From positions 1 through 64,000 of the forward strand of contig NZ_JXUW01000013.1 of assembly GCF_000949255.1 (NCBI RefSeq): a stretch of 64,000 bases of DNA, given 5' to 3'. Source of the DNA: Ferrimicrobium acidiphilum DSM 19497. GTDB lineage: Bacteria > Actinomycetota > Acidimicrobiia > Acidimicrobiales > Acidimicrobiaceae. Under the pieces are notes generated by a model. The model did no database searches. It saw only the letters and a program-made list of their open reading frames with translations, and was not told where the DNA came from. A program made the translations under genes and the position numbers. Position 1 is the first letter of the stretch. The number at the start of each line of letters is the position of its first letter. This document shows positions 9,148-18,497 of this stretch, in pieces.

Positions 9148-9594
9148 GATATTTTGGAGCCATGATCATATGGCACCAAAGGTAAGTGGGTACTACAGAT
9201 CGACGTCAACATAGATAAGCTCAGAGATGAATTCGCGAACACTCCATAAACCCAGGAGCACCTCCAACCTTTGCTAAGCATGCTCGAACGATCAGCAGCA
9301 GCCACAGCGTCCCGGGGCCATCGAAGTCCCAACGCCGACCCGAGGGGTGAATCTCCAAGACCGTCTATCGAATCTCGCACCGGCTAGAACTCAGAAGCCA
9401 AGAGGTGCAGGTATCGCCTCGAGATACGAACCCTTGATCCAGCCACCGAACGCGTCTCTGGTGAGCAGCGACATGAAGTCAGTTGTGTCTAGCTGCAGCC
9501 GACCATGCCCCTACTGTATGGAGTCAACCTCGTCTAACACTCCCGGGCATCTAGCCATTAGTAAACTGGCCAAAGATGTAGCTAAATCCTGTAT
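9148..9594. other. Intergenic stretch, possibly decayed coding sequence
   Basis: About 450 bases with no intact gene. On the plus strand residues such as QIDVNIDKLRDEFANTP precede stop codons, which hints at a decayed gene, but no family can be named. Confidence 0.35.
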
Positions 9595-9621
9595 GCGTTG
9601 GAGGACGAAGCCCTCCAACGC
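9595..9621 (-). terminator. Hairpin after rluD
   Basis: GCGTTGGAGG / CCTCCAACGC, 10-bp perfect stem and 7-base loop, 16 bases downstream of the pseudouridine synthase stop on the minus strand. It lacks a clear T tract, so termination efficiency is uncertain. Confidence 0.5.
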
Positions 9622-9636
9622 TTCCTGGCACCTTGC

Positions 9637-10587
9637 TTACGACTCCGGCGGCAAACTCTCGAGAGCTGATCGATCACGTGATAGTCGCAAGCCATCTAAG
9701 ATCTCGATCAGCTCGACGGGGAGAGGCGATCGGACCTCGAGAGGGCGCCCATTGATCGGATGGACGAGACTTAGCAGGTAAGAGTGTAAAAAGACTCGTT
9801 CTCTCAACAACGCACTAGATCCACCGTAGGTAGGGTCTCCCACCAACGGATGGCCAATCGCACTCATGTGGACCCGAATCTGGTGAGTGCGTCCGGTCTC
9901 AAGACTCAGCTCGACATAGGTGTAGGCTCCGAACCGCTCGATGACTTGAAAACGGGTCACCGCGCGTCGACCTTCGGCGATCACCGCTATTCGCGTTCGA
10001 CTCCTCTGATCGCGACCAAGAGGAGCGTCGATGACCCCCTCCTCCTCTTCGAGGTCACCCTCGACGAGGGCCCGGTATCGTCGTCTCATGAGGTGCGCTC
10101 CGACCTGCTCCTTCAGAGCATGAAAGGCGATTTGAGTTCGAGCTACTCCCATAACCCCAGACGTCGACTTATCAAGCCGCTGATAGATACCTGGTCGCAA
10201 CGCTGGCTCATCGCCAACTAACGCAACCGCCGGGTCCAAAGCCACCACCGCACCTGCAAGAGTAGGGATGGTGTCGGTAAGTGTCGTCGAATGTACGATC
10301 AATCCAGCTGGCTTGTCAACCACAAACATGGCTTCGTCAAAGTAGAGGAGTGGCAAAGCAATTGCCGCCTGTGGTCCACGTCCCACACGAGTGAGATCGA
10401 TCACTAGCTGGTCAGCAAGCAGCAGACGATGCGACTTTGCAGTAAGTACTCGATCATTGACCTTGACTAGCCTCTGATCAATCATCCGGCCAGCGATAGA
10501 GCGAGAGACGTCGGCGACCACGGAAACCGCCCGATCCAGGCGCTCCCCTGCTAGCGTATCGCCTACTTCAATGCTGAGAACGTTCAT
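9637..10587 (-). CDS. rluD: RluA/RluD family rRNA pseudouridine synthase
   Basis: Isomerises uridine to pseudouridine in 23S rRNA. 316 aa: an N-terminal S4 RNA-binding domain ([17 protein letters not shown] ... [15 protein letters not shown]) and a catalytic domain. The usual HRLDKDTSG motif reads [10 protein letters not shown]; the catalytic Asp is kept but His becomes Gln. [16 protein letters not shown] and [11 protein letters not shown] are the other family motifs. I prefer the ATG at 10587 ([10 protein letters not shown]); the gene overlaps the end of lspA, giving the order traR-lspA-rluD in one operon, an arrangement common in Gram-positive bacteria. Confidence 0.88.
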   Translation of the reverse strand: MNVLSIEVGDTLAGERLDRAVSVVADVSRSIAGRMIDQRLVKVNDRVLTAKSHRLLLADQLVIDLTRVGRGPQAAIALPLLYFDEAMFVVDKPAGLIVHSTTLTDTIPTLAGAVVALDPAVALVGDEPALRPGIYQRLDKSTSGVMGVARTQIAFHALKEQVGAHLMRRRYRALVEGDLEEEEGVIDAPLGRDQRSRTRIAVIAEGRRAVTRFQVIERFGAYTYVELSLETGRTHQIRVHMSAIGHPLVGDPTYGGSSALLRERVFLHSYLLSLVHPINGRPLEVRSPLPVELIEILDGLRLSRDRSALESLPPES

Positions 10588-11041
10588 GCCGTCCATCAAG
10601 TACTCCAGCGATCAAGAGAAGAACAACTCCCACCGTGATCGCAGAATCAGCGAGGTTGAAGATAGGCCAATGTGGGAAGTGAATAAAATCTATGACCGCT
10701 CCGTGGTTATGCCTAAAGACCCTGTCTGCCAAGTTGCCGAGTGCCCCACCCACGACAAGCGAGGCGGCCACACGCTTCAGAAGTGACGGCGTCATAACGG
10801 CGTAGGCACCGACACCAACCGCAATCACGATCGCTGCTATGGTTATGATCAACGGATGCCCCTGACCGATGGAGAACGAAAACCCTGAGTTGTAGGTGAG
10901 CTCCAACTTCACGGGTCCAACAAGATCAATCGGCCCATTTCGTAGAGCATTCTCGGCCCAAGTCTTAGTTGCCTGGTCTAGCAAGACCACTAGAACCACT
11001 ACCGAGCAAACGGCTGCAGCGTGTGACCATAACCTCGTCAT
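10568..11041 (-). CDS. lspA: Lipoprotein signal peptidase (signal peptidase II)
   Basis: Membrane aspartyl protease that cleaves signal peptides of prolipoproteins after lipid attachment. 157 aa with four hydrophobic segments. The two catalytic Asp residues are in GNLADRVF and FNLADSAI, and the family motif [10 protein letters not shown] is near the N-terminus. The open frame extends to 11143, but the ATG at 11041 overlaps the traR stop as ATGA, so translation is coupled. At least one likely client is in this window: the substrate-binding lipoprotein at 48.8 kb. Confidence 0.93.
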   Translation of the reverse strand: MTRLWSHAAAVCSVVVLVVLLDQATKTWAENALRNGPIDLVGPVKLELTYNSGFSFSIGQGHPLIITIAAIVIAVGVGAYAVMTPSLLKRVAASLVVGGALGNLADRVFRHNHGAVIDFIHFPHWPIFNLADSAITVGVVLLLIAGVLDGRHERSQH

Positions 11042-11499
11042 CGACTGCGCGGCAAACCACCTTCTTTGCAGCGAACGCACAGTCGAGCAAAAGGCAATGC
11101 GCGAAGTCGCGCTCGTGGAATGGACTGCTTGCAGCTCTCGCAAAGTCCGTAGACCCCACGGTCCATCTTCCTGAGAGCCAGATCAACCTCCTCGATTGCT
11201 GCCAGAGCTGACCCTGCCAAGGCGAGATCACGCTCCCGATCAATGGCAGTCGTGCCTCCCTCGCCAGACTCCTCATCGAACTGAACTTCAGCAGGTTCAT
11301 TATTCTGCACCATACTGTCAGCCTCTGCGCGTAACTGCGCTGCCTGTTCGGTGTAGTGCACGCGCTCTGTCTCAAGCAGCAGACGCTGTTGTGCGAGAAA
11401 ATCGCCGTCACTGAGCCCGTCTAAGACATCATCGTCTAGATTCAGATACGCCTCGACCGGATCAACTGGGTTGGTGGGTTCCTGAGTCGCTTTCGCCAT
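11038..11499 (-). CDS. TraR/DksA-type zinc-finger protein
   Basis: 153-aa protein with a C-terminal four-cysteine zinc finger ([21 protein letters not shown] then LCVRC) and an upstream acidic, helical segment ([18 protein letters not shown]). DksA-type proteins bind the RNA polymerase secondary channel; this actinobacterial version lies in front of lspA and is of uncertain function. The first 60 residues are acidic and probably disordered or coiled. A TAGATT (-10-like) lies nine bases before the ATG on the minus strand, suggesting a very short leader. Confidence 0.8.
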   Translation of the reverse strand: MAKATQEPTNPVDPVEAYLNLDDDVLDGLSDGDFLAQQRLLLETERVHYTEQAAQLRAEADSMVQNNEPAEVQFDEESGEGGTTAIDRERDLALAGSALAAIEEVDLALRKMDRGVYGLCESCKQSIPRARLRALPFARLCVRCKEGGLPRSR

Positions 11500-11639
11500 C
11501 TCTATTCCAATCTACTTTCAAGCACCATCGCGCGACCATTTATACCGCGCATTTGAATCGCTCTACTCTAGCCGACATCGAAGCACAAACTGCAGACAAC
11601 GGTGGGTCGTATGTCCAGATTCTAGAGAACTCACTCCCC

Positions 11640-11680
11640 CGCTAGTCGCTAACAGATCACCTGATGACGTCGACTAGCGT
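11640..11680 (+). promoter_or_regulatory. ileS promoter -10 overlapped by a long-spaced dyad
   Basis: CGCTAGTCG (11640-11648) and CGACTAGCG (11671-11679) are perfect 9-bp inverted arms, centre to centre 31 bases (about three helical turns). The right arm contains the first five bases of TAGCGT (11675-11680), a -10 hexamer placed six bases before the ileS ATG, so transcription would begin at the A of ATG. This suggests a leaderless ileS mRNA with an operator over the promoter; the regulator is unknown. Confidence 0.45.
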
Positions 11681-11686
11681 AAATGC

Positions 11687-14600
11687 ATGAGCGACCACGA
11701 GGAAAAGAACTCTTACCCACATCAGCCTGGTTCCCTTGACCTGCCGAAGCTCGAGCATGAGATTCTCGCCTTCTGGGAGCAGGACGACACCTTCCGGGCC
11801 TCGATTGCCCAGCGCCGCAAGGACGGTGGGAAGGCGTTCGTCTTCTACGACGGACCCCCTTTTGCGAATGGATCGCCTCACTACGGCCACCTTCTCACAG
11901 GCTTTGTCAAAGATGCGATCCCACGGTATCAGACGATGCAGGGCAAGGTCGTTGAACGCCGTTTTGGCTGGGACTGTCATGGGCTACCGGCAGAGATGGC
12001 CGCTGAGAAGGAGCTCGGGGTCAGCGGTCGTGAAGAGGTCGAGCAGCTTGGGATAGATCGATTCAATGACCATTGCAGAGCATTAGTACAGCGCACTACT
12101 GACGACTGGTATCGCTACGTTACACGACAAGCACGCTGGGTTGACTTCGTTGACTCCTACAAGACCATGGACACCAGCTTCATGGAGTCGGTGATCTGGG
12201 CTTTCAAGCGACTCCATGATAAGGGTCTTGTCTACGAACACTACCGCGTGCTCCCCTACTGTTGGGAGTGCGAGACACCGTTGTCCAATTTCGAGACTCG
12301 TCAAGACGACTCCTATCGCCCTCGAATTGACCCAGCCATCACCGTCGCCTTCCAATTACCCGCTCGCCAAGACGGAGCACAGCAAGGGTTTGAAGCGATC
12401 GTTGATGGGGAGCTACACCTCTTGGCATGGACGACAACTCCGTGGACGTTACCTTCGAACCTGGCGCTCGCAGTAAACCCGGAGTTCGAATACGTGCTCT
12501 TCCGCAACGGCGACGACCCGCGTGTCTTCGTGATGGCATCCGACCGGCTTGGCTCCTATCAGGACCGGTTTGAGGCTCCCCAGATTCTTGGCACGGTGCC
12601 CGGGGTGCGCCTATTGGGGCGCGAATTTGTGCCCTTATTTCCATTCTTCTCAGGTACACCAAACGCGTTTAGAGTCATAGAGGGCAGCTTCGTCACTATC
12701 GATGAAGGAACCGGCATCGTCCAGATGGCACCGGGCTTTGGCGAAGAGGACCAGCAGGCGTGCGAAGCCGCCTCCATCAAAGTTGTCTGTCCGGTTGACG
12801 AAAAGGGTCATTACACCCACGAGGTCAGTTGGTACGAAGGCACCCAGGTCTTCGAGGCCAATGAGGCGATCAAAACCTACCTAGAAGAACACAATCTACT
12901 TATCGAAGCCAAGCCGTATGAACACAGCTACCCGCATTGTTGGCGCACAGACACCCCGCTGATCTATAAGGCTGTAAGTTCTTGGTTCGTCAACGTAACC
13001 GCCATCAAGGAGCGTCTACTCGAGCTCAATCAAGATATTGCATGGGTTCCAGAACACGTCAAGAACGGCGCCTTCGGCAAATGGTTGGAGGGCGCGCGCG
13101 ATTGGTCGATCACCCGCAATCGCTACTGGGGTTCGCCGATTCCGGTATGGAAGAGCGATGACCCGAGGTATCCAAGAGTTGACGTATACGGGTCCCTTGA
13201 CGAGATCGAAGCCGACTTTGGGGTGCGTCCCGACGATCTACATCGGCCGAGGATTGATGAGCTTGTGAGACCAAACCCTGACGACCCAACTGGTAACGCA
13301 ATGATGCGTCGGGTGCCCGACGTCTTGGACTGTTGGTTCGAATCAGGTTCGATGCCCTTTGCTCAGCAGCACTACCCGTTCGAACACCGCGAGACCTTCG
13401 AAGCTAACTTCCCTGCAGACTTCATCGTCGAGTTCATCGGGCAAACTCGCGGATGGTTTTATACCCTGCATGTGCTCTCAGTCGGGCTATTCGACTCTCC
13501 TCCCTTCAAGCACTGCATGGCCCACGGCATCCTCCTCGGCAACGACGGGCGCAAGCTGTCTAAACGGCTGAAAAACTTCCCCGACCCTTGGGAGGTGTTT
13601 GAGGAGATCGGCGCCGATGCTATGCGATGGTTTCTCCTCTCCTCCTCGGTCCTAAGGGGGCAAGAGATGCTGTTGGAGCGTCAAGCTATGGTGGACACAG
13701 TCAAGCGGGTAATCAACCCAATCTGGAACGCATTCTCCTTCTTGACGCTATACGCAGAGGCCGACGGCATAAGAGGTCGCTTTGACGCCAACTCCGAACA
13801 TCTCCTCGATCGTTATATCCTCGCAAAGAGCCATCAGCTGACTCAAGAGGTCACCGAAGCCCTCGATAACTTCGACTTGTCGCGAGCCACAGGTCGCATC
13901 GAGGACTTCCTCGACGCACTCAACAACTGGTATATTCGGCGCAGCCGCGATCGCTTCTGGGCTGCCAAGGGCAGCGCGGAGGACATCGACCTCTCCAAAC
14001 AGCTCGCCTACGACACCTTGCACACCGTGCTGGAGAACCTCTCAACGCTGACCGCACCCCTTTTGCCAATGTTGAGTGAATATCTCTACCGCACCTTAAC
14101 TGGAGAACGCAGCGTGCATCTCGCTGACTGGCCCTCCCCTGATCGACTTGGAGCGAAGGACTCCAAGCTCGTCGAGGAGATGGAACTGGTACGCGAGATC
14201 TGCTCACAAGTTCATAGCATCAGAAAAGCAACCGGTAATCGTGCACGGCTACCGCTACGCTCAGTTACGGTAGCAAGTTTGACACCACTCGACCTTACGC
14301 CATATCTTGACCTAATCGAAGCCGAGACCAACGTTAAAACGGTGCTCATCACCGATGACTTCGATCGCTTTGCCCATCAACGACTCTCGGTCAACCCAGC
14401 GACTCTCGGTCCACGCATCGGAGCAGCTACCCAGCAGGTGATTCGTGCGATCAGAGAGGGTGAATACACTATGGAGGATGGCCAGCCGGTCGTGGCTGGA
14501 GTTCGCCTGGAGGTCGACGAATACTCGCTCACCCTTGAGGCTGTAGACCCCAGATCCATGCGCGTGCTCAGCGATCGCTCCACCGTAGTGGCACTCGATC

Positions 14601-14899
14601 TAACGACGGACGAGGCTCTTGAGCTCGAAGGACTTGCTCGTGATCTAATACGCGCGATTCAACAGCATCGCAAAGGCTCAGGCTATGACGTAACCGACCG
14701 CATCGATCTAGTACTTGTGCTCACCGATCCTAACCATAGACTCGGCAAGGCCATAGGCGAACATGCCGCTGACATCACAGCCCAAACCTTGGCGACCACA
14801 CTTGAGCTAGTGCGAGATCCTGACGGTCTTTCTCAACCGACAGAGGTAGACCTCGATGGGATCTCGATCACCATCTCGACTACGTTAGCATCAACATAG
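11687..14899 (+). CDS. ileS: Isoleucyl-tRNA synthetase, eukaryal-like (IleS2) type
   Basis: Charges tRNA-Ile; essential cytoplasmic enzyme of 1070 aa. The HIGH-type motif is PFANGSPHYGH (residues 58-68), the KMSKS-type motif is GRKLSKRLKNFPDP (about 620), the CP1 editing domain has LAWTTTPWTLPSNLAL, and the anticodon-binding region begins around NPIWNAFSFLTLYAEADG. The PFANGSPHYGH and KLSKR forms and the length are those of the eukaryal-like IleS2 group, which includes the mupirocin-tolerant enzymes; tolerance here is untested. No Shine-Dalgarno sequence precedes the ATG, consistent with the leaderless promoter. I found no T-box leader. Confidence 0.93.
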   Translation: MSDHEEKNSYPHQPGSLDLPKLEHEILAFWEQDDTFRASIAQRRKDGGKAFVFYDGPPFANGSPHYGHLLTGFVKDAIPRYQTMQGKVVERRFGWDCHGLPAEMAAEKELGVSGREEVEQLGIDRFNDHCRALVQRTTDDWYRYVTRQARWVDFVDSYKTMDTSFMESVIWAFKRLHDKGLVYEHYRVLPYCWECETPLSNFETRQDDSYRPRIDPAITVAFQLPARQDGAQQGFEAIVDGELHLLAWTTTPWTLPSNLALAVNPEFEYVLFRNGDDPRVFVMASDRLGSYQDRFEAPQILGTVPGVRLLGREFVPLFPFFSGTPNAFRVIEGSFVTIDEGTGIVQMAPGFGEEDQQACEAASIKVVCPVDEKGHYTHEVSWYEGTQVFEANEAIKTYLEEHNLLIEAKPYEHSYPHCWRTDTPLIYKAVSSWFVNVTAIKERLLELNQDIAWVPEHVKNGAFGKWLEGARDWSITRNRYWGSPIPVWKSDDPRYPRVDVYGSLDEIEADFGVRPDDLHRPRIDELVRPNPDDPTGNAMMRRVPDVLDCWFESGSMPFAQQHYPFEHRETFEANFPADFIVEFIGQTRGWFYTLHVLSVGLFDSPPFKHCMAHGILLGNDGRKLSKRLKNFPDPWEVFEEIGADAMRWFLLSSSVLRGQEMLLERQAMVDTVKRVINPIWNAFSFLTLYAEADGIRGRFDANSEHLLDRYILAKSHQLTQEVTEALDNFDLSRATGRIEDFLDALNNWYIRRSRDRFWAAKGSAEDIDLSKQLAYDTLHTVLENLSTLTAPLLPMLSEYLYRTLTGERSVHLADWPSPDRLGAKDSKLVEEMELVREICSQVHSIRKATGNRARLPLRSVTVASLTPLDLTPYLDLIEAETNVKTVLITDDFDRFAHQRLSVNPATLGPRIGAATQQVIRAIREGEYTMEDGQPVVAGVRLEVDEYSLTLEAVDPRSMRVLSDRSTVVALDLTTDEALELEGLARDLIRAIQQHRKGSGYDVTDRIDLVLVLTDPNHRLGKAIGEHAADITAQTLATTLELVRDPDGLSQPTEVDLDGISITISTTLAST

Positions 14900-14997
14900 G
14901 CGACTATTCGGCCAGCGACTAGGATGGGAAGTCTTTGGGGCCAACCTGCGTTGGGTAATAAAGTGCAAGATCCCAACAACCACTGAGAGGAGGACGG

Positions 14998-16626
14998 ATG
15001 ACGCTTCCATCAGCAGTTTCAGTCCAACCAACAACATCTAATGTCCTGCGAAGAGCACGCTGGGCTGACAAGGTGCAGGTAGTAGAAACCCCAGGAGCGC
15101 CGCTCTCATCAGATCGCACCATCATAGCGGTCACCTCTGATGCAGTTACTCCAGGACTGCTCAGCGCTGTACACGATGGCGCAAAGGTTATAGTAATTCT
15201 GGCGGCTGAGAGCGGATCCGAGCTACTGAACGCTTTGCCAGGATACAGTGCGATAGATCGGTCGCCCACCGGTGAATGGATGCTCACCACTAATCGCGAG
15301 ATCCCGGTCCTGGCGCGCACACCCGGTGAGTTTGCAACCCGCACCTCGCTGACGACATTTACGCCGCCCGAAGACGCAGCCACCCTCATGACGGTAAATA
15401 TAGCCCTCAAGAACTATGTCGTAGCAAGCCAACAACCATTGGGTCATGGACTCCTGACGGTGATCGGACTCGACCTGGTAACCCTCACCACTCCTCGCTC
15501 GTGGCCGGAGAGGATCATGGAGCTCCTAATAGCTCAAACCAGAGGTGAATCCACCGAGACGCTAGGCGTGGGAATCGTCGGTTACGGCCCCTATGGAGGC
15601 ATGGGCCTCTATCACGGTACGGCCGCCGAGCAGACACCTGGCCTCCGCCTAGTAAGCGCGGTGGATGCCAACCCTGCACGCATCTCACAGGCCCAACAAG
15701 ACTTCCCTGGCCTCGTCGGCTATCGCACTGCAGACGAACTCTTTGGCGACTCGGTAACCGATATCGCGATAATAGCCACCCCACCCAACACCCATTTCCA
15801 ACTCGCTCTTGCAGCTCTCGAAGCCGGTAAGCATGTGGTCGTCGAAAAACCATTGTGCCTCACCGTCGATGAAGCAGACAAATTGATTGACGTCGCCGAG
15901 AGTAACCAGAGGGTCTTAACCGTTCATCACAACCGACGTTGGGATCAGGACTACCGCACATTGGTGTCACTTGTCGAAGCTGGAATGATCGGAGAGGTCT
16001 TCAACATAGAGACCTCGGTCGGAGGTTTCGATCATCCTTGCAGGGCTTGGCACTCCGATACCGACGTGTCGGGGGGGCTCGCCTACGACTGGGGTGCACA
16101 TCACATCGACTGGATTCACCAACTTTACGGCACTGCACCAGAGCGTGTTTTTGCCTTTGGCCATAAACGTCGCTGGCACGAAATGACAAATCTTGACCAG
16201 TTGCGCATCCATCTTCAGTTCAGTGGTGGACGCGAAGCGACCTTCTTCCAAAGCGAACTCGATGGCTTTCGCCGCCCCAAATTCTATGTACAGGGCACCG
16301 AGGGGACCATCGTCGGTAACTATGCACCCTTTGAACAGCCACGGGTTGAACCGGTAACCGGCTATCGGGTAGACCGCTACCACTATGCCGAGGCACCCGT
16401 AAACCTTCAGGTGGCGCTCTACGAGGGACCTGGTCGGCTCGGACTATATCAGCCCGAGTTGGTGTCACTAGACACTTTCGGATTCCACCGTGACCTAGCC
16501 GATAACCTACTCGTTGGTACACCACTCGCCGTGCAAGCGACGCAGATACGCGAGGTGGTAGGTGTGCTTGAGCTCGCACATCGCTCGAGCGATCTAGGTA
16601 CACTTCAGACGCTGACACCACGGTGA
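14998..16626 (+). CDS. Gfo/Idh/MocA oxidoreductase with extra N-terminal domain
   Basis: 542 aa, much longer than the usual 330-380. Residues 185-540 form a complete NAD(P)-dependent Gfo/Idh/MocA oxidoreductase: GIVGYGPYGGMG (192-203), EKP in VVVEKPLCLT (283-285) and the substrate domain with GLAYDWGAHHIDWIHQLYG. Residues 1-180 are an additional alpha/beta domain (TIIAVTSDAV, GAKVIVILAAE, GHGLLTVIGLDLVTL) that resembles the ThuA/glutamine-amidotransferase-like fold, probably without catalysis. Start at ATG 14998 with GAGGAGG upstream. It overlaps the next oxidoreductase gene by four bases. Sugar or inositol-derivative oxidation is the family norm; the substrate is unknown. Confidence 0.75.
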   Translation: MTLPSAVSVQPTTSNVLRRARWADKVQVVETPGAPLSSDRTIIAVTSDAVTPGLLSAVHDGAKVIVILAAESGSELLNALPGYSAIDRSPTGEWMLTTNREIPVLARTPGEFATRTSLTTFTPPEDAATLMTVNIALKNYVVASQQPLGHGLLTVIGLDLVTLTTPRSWPERIMELLIAQTRGESTETLGVGIVGYGPYGGMGLYHGTAAEQTPGLRLVSAVDANPARISQAQQDFPGLVGYRTADELFGDSVTDIAIIATPPNTHFQLALAALEAGKHVVVEKPLCLTVDEADKLIDVAESNQRVLTVHHNRRWDQDYRTLVSLVEAGMIGEVFNIETSVGGFDHPCRAWHSDTDVSGGLAYDWGAHHIDWIHQLYGTAPERVFAFGHKRRWHEMTNLDQLRIHLQFSGGREATFFQSELDGFRRPKFYVQGTEGTIVGNYAPFEQPRVEPVTGYRVDRYHYAEAPVNLQVALYEGPGRLGLYQPELVSLDTFGFHRDLADNLLVGTPLAVQATQIREVVGVLELAHRSSDLGTLQTLTPR

Positions 16627-17588
16627 GGGTTGCAGTCTGTGGCTTAGGTAGCCACGTTGCCCAAGTCGGCGTCATCCCTGCCCTCAGGAGATCGTCATGG
16701 ACTCAGTTCTTAGGCGGCACTACAAGGTCGGTCGAGACTGCTCGGAAGGTGCTTGCCGACAACGAACGCCGCTATCCAGATTATGAGGCTATCCTCAACG
16801 ACCCCTCGGTCGAGGCCGTCTATCTCCCACTACCCAACGATCTTCATCTCGACTATCTCGCCAAAGCGCTGGCGGCTAACAAGCATGTGCTCTGCGAGAA
16901 ACCGCTTTTGACCTCAGAGGCTGACTATGTAAAGCTTGAGCGCTTGGTCGCCACCTCTAGCTGCCTGGTCGCCGAAGCCTTCATGAGCTCCTATCACCCA
17001 AGACTACGCTCGATCCTGGACCTGGTAGCCTCCGGTGCTTTGGGTGAGATCATTAGCGTACAAACCTCATTTACCGGCGCCCTCAGCCCACTCGACGGCT
17101 ATAGGATCGATTCCACGCGAGGCGGGGGCTCGCTATTGGACGTAGGCATCTATGCCCTCCATCCAATCGTCGCACTCCTAGGAAACGCGCCATCCGCAAT
17201 CTCGGCGACGGTGATGCCAAGCGAAACAAGCCCACCCATCGACCTCACTACGCATTGCCTGCTCTCCTACCCACACGGGGTGAGTGCGGCGTTCATAACA
17301 TCCTTTATCAGCGGAGAATCCCAGAACGTTCGCATCCTTACCCGCCGGGCCACCATAGAGGTCAGCCGCGCATGCACTCCTAGTGATGAAGATACTACGT
17401 GGACGATCACTACTGCAGACGGAACAACTATCCACGATTCTCGCGGATACGACCCCTATCAGGCGATGGTCGATGAGGTATTTGAGGCATTCACTGACGG
17501 ACGCGAGCCCTCCTGGAACCTCTCCCGCGCGCACCAACTCGCCACGCTCCTCTTTCGGATCAACGAAACCTGGCGAAGTGGATCTTAG
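16623..17588 (+). CDS. Gfo/Idh/MocA oxidoreductase
   Basis: 321 aa NAD(P)-dependent oxidoreductase. Nucleotide-binding start RVAVCGLGSHVAQVGVIPAL, the EKP motif in LCEKPLL (about residue 92) and the C-terminal substrate domain with RGGGSLLDVGIYALHP. The second position of the usual GxGxxG reads GLGSHV, slightly unusual. The GTG start overlaps the stop of the preceding oxidoreductase (GTGA), so the two are translationally coupled and probably act on the same or successive substrates, perhaps as a heteromer. Confidence 0.85.
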   Translation: MRVAVCGLGSHVAQVGVIPALRRSSWTQFLGGTTRSVETARKVLADNERRYPDYEAILNDPSVEAVYLPLPNDLHLDYLAKALAANKHVLCEKPLLTSEADYVKLERLVATSSCLVAEAFMSSYHPRLRSILDLVASGALGEIISVQTSFTGALSPLDGYRIDSTRGGGSLLDVGIYALHPIVALLGNAPSAISATVMPSETSPPIDLTTHCLLSYPHGVSAAFITSFISGESQNVRILTRRATIEVSRACTPSDEDTTWTITTADGTTIHDSRGYDPYQAMVDEVFEAFTDGREPSWNLSRAHQLATLLFRINETWRSGS

Positions 17589-18497
17589 GAGTTCAAACAT
17601 CGCGCACGCTCCTACCAAAGAACACAACTATAGGCAATCGCCACCAATCAAACAGCCAGAGAAGTGACGTTACATCTCCTCCATCTTTACAGATGAGAAT
17701 CACGCTTGCTCGACTGCCTCATGTTTTGAAGGCCCGCTGCTTGTAGCCTGCGATCCCCCTCTTCACCCTTCAAGCATGGATCTGCTGCGAGTTAGCTATT
17801 CCCATCTTGGCCATGCATCTCCCGAGCCCTGGTGGTGTAATTACATCACAAGTCACCTAGTGTCTTCGGTCGATTGGGTCATGTGTTGACCTTTGAGGTC
17901 ATCGATCGCATAGTCTTGGCAGTGATCATCTCGATCCAGTCCTATGTTCGGTCTATTCCGATACAATGAGCTCACCTTCCACCTATCTCAGGAACATCAG
18001 AACTTGGTACCAGTAGTTCGCAATCCACGTGCGGATAGCTGCCGAACGACTTAGATCTGGGCACTCGAATGTCGCGATGAGATCTGGAACTAGACACGCC
18101 AAGGGAGGTGGTGCCCTCGGGCTCGACTGAAATTAGATACCCGTCGCCTAGTGGAGAGGTCCTATTCACTTCCGGATCCACGCCAACTTGTTAGTCCGGT
18201 CCAGACCCCTTTGCCTGCTCATGGAGACAAGCGCTTAGGTCCCGCAACCCTTGTAACTAACTGCAAAGGATCGACTGTGAGTCCCCCAGCACGGCTCCAC
18301 CAATTGGCGGAACTAGGAGTAGCCAACACTCCTCTTGAGAGCGGGCTAATACGAACCTACTTAACATGATCCCGCCTAACAGGAAATTGGTAAGCAAGAA
18401 ACCAACCCCTTGGAGCGGATGAGTGACAGCGGTGGAGGTTCATAAGCCGAAAACGCTCTCCTAACGAACAAGCGTAGTCAGCAAAATCAGTTTTCGA
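17589..18497. other. Long gene-poor stretch downstream of divIVA
   Basis: About 900 bases between convergent genes. Short open frames have no family motif, and I found no tRNA, tmRNA, RNase P or riboswitch signature. Probably decayed sequence. Confidence 0.45.

Noticed and set aside
11500-11686. T-box leader before ileS
   Set aside because: Actinobacterial ileS genes often have one, but the conserved T-box sequence and specifier-type stem are absent, and the -10 placement implies no leader.
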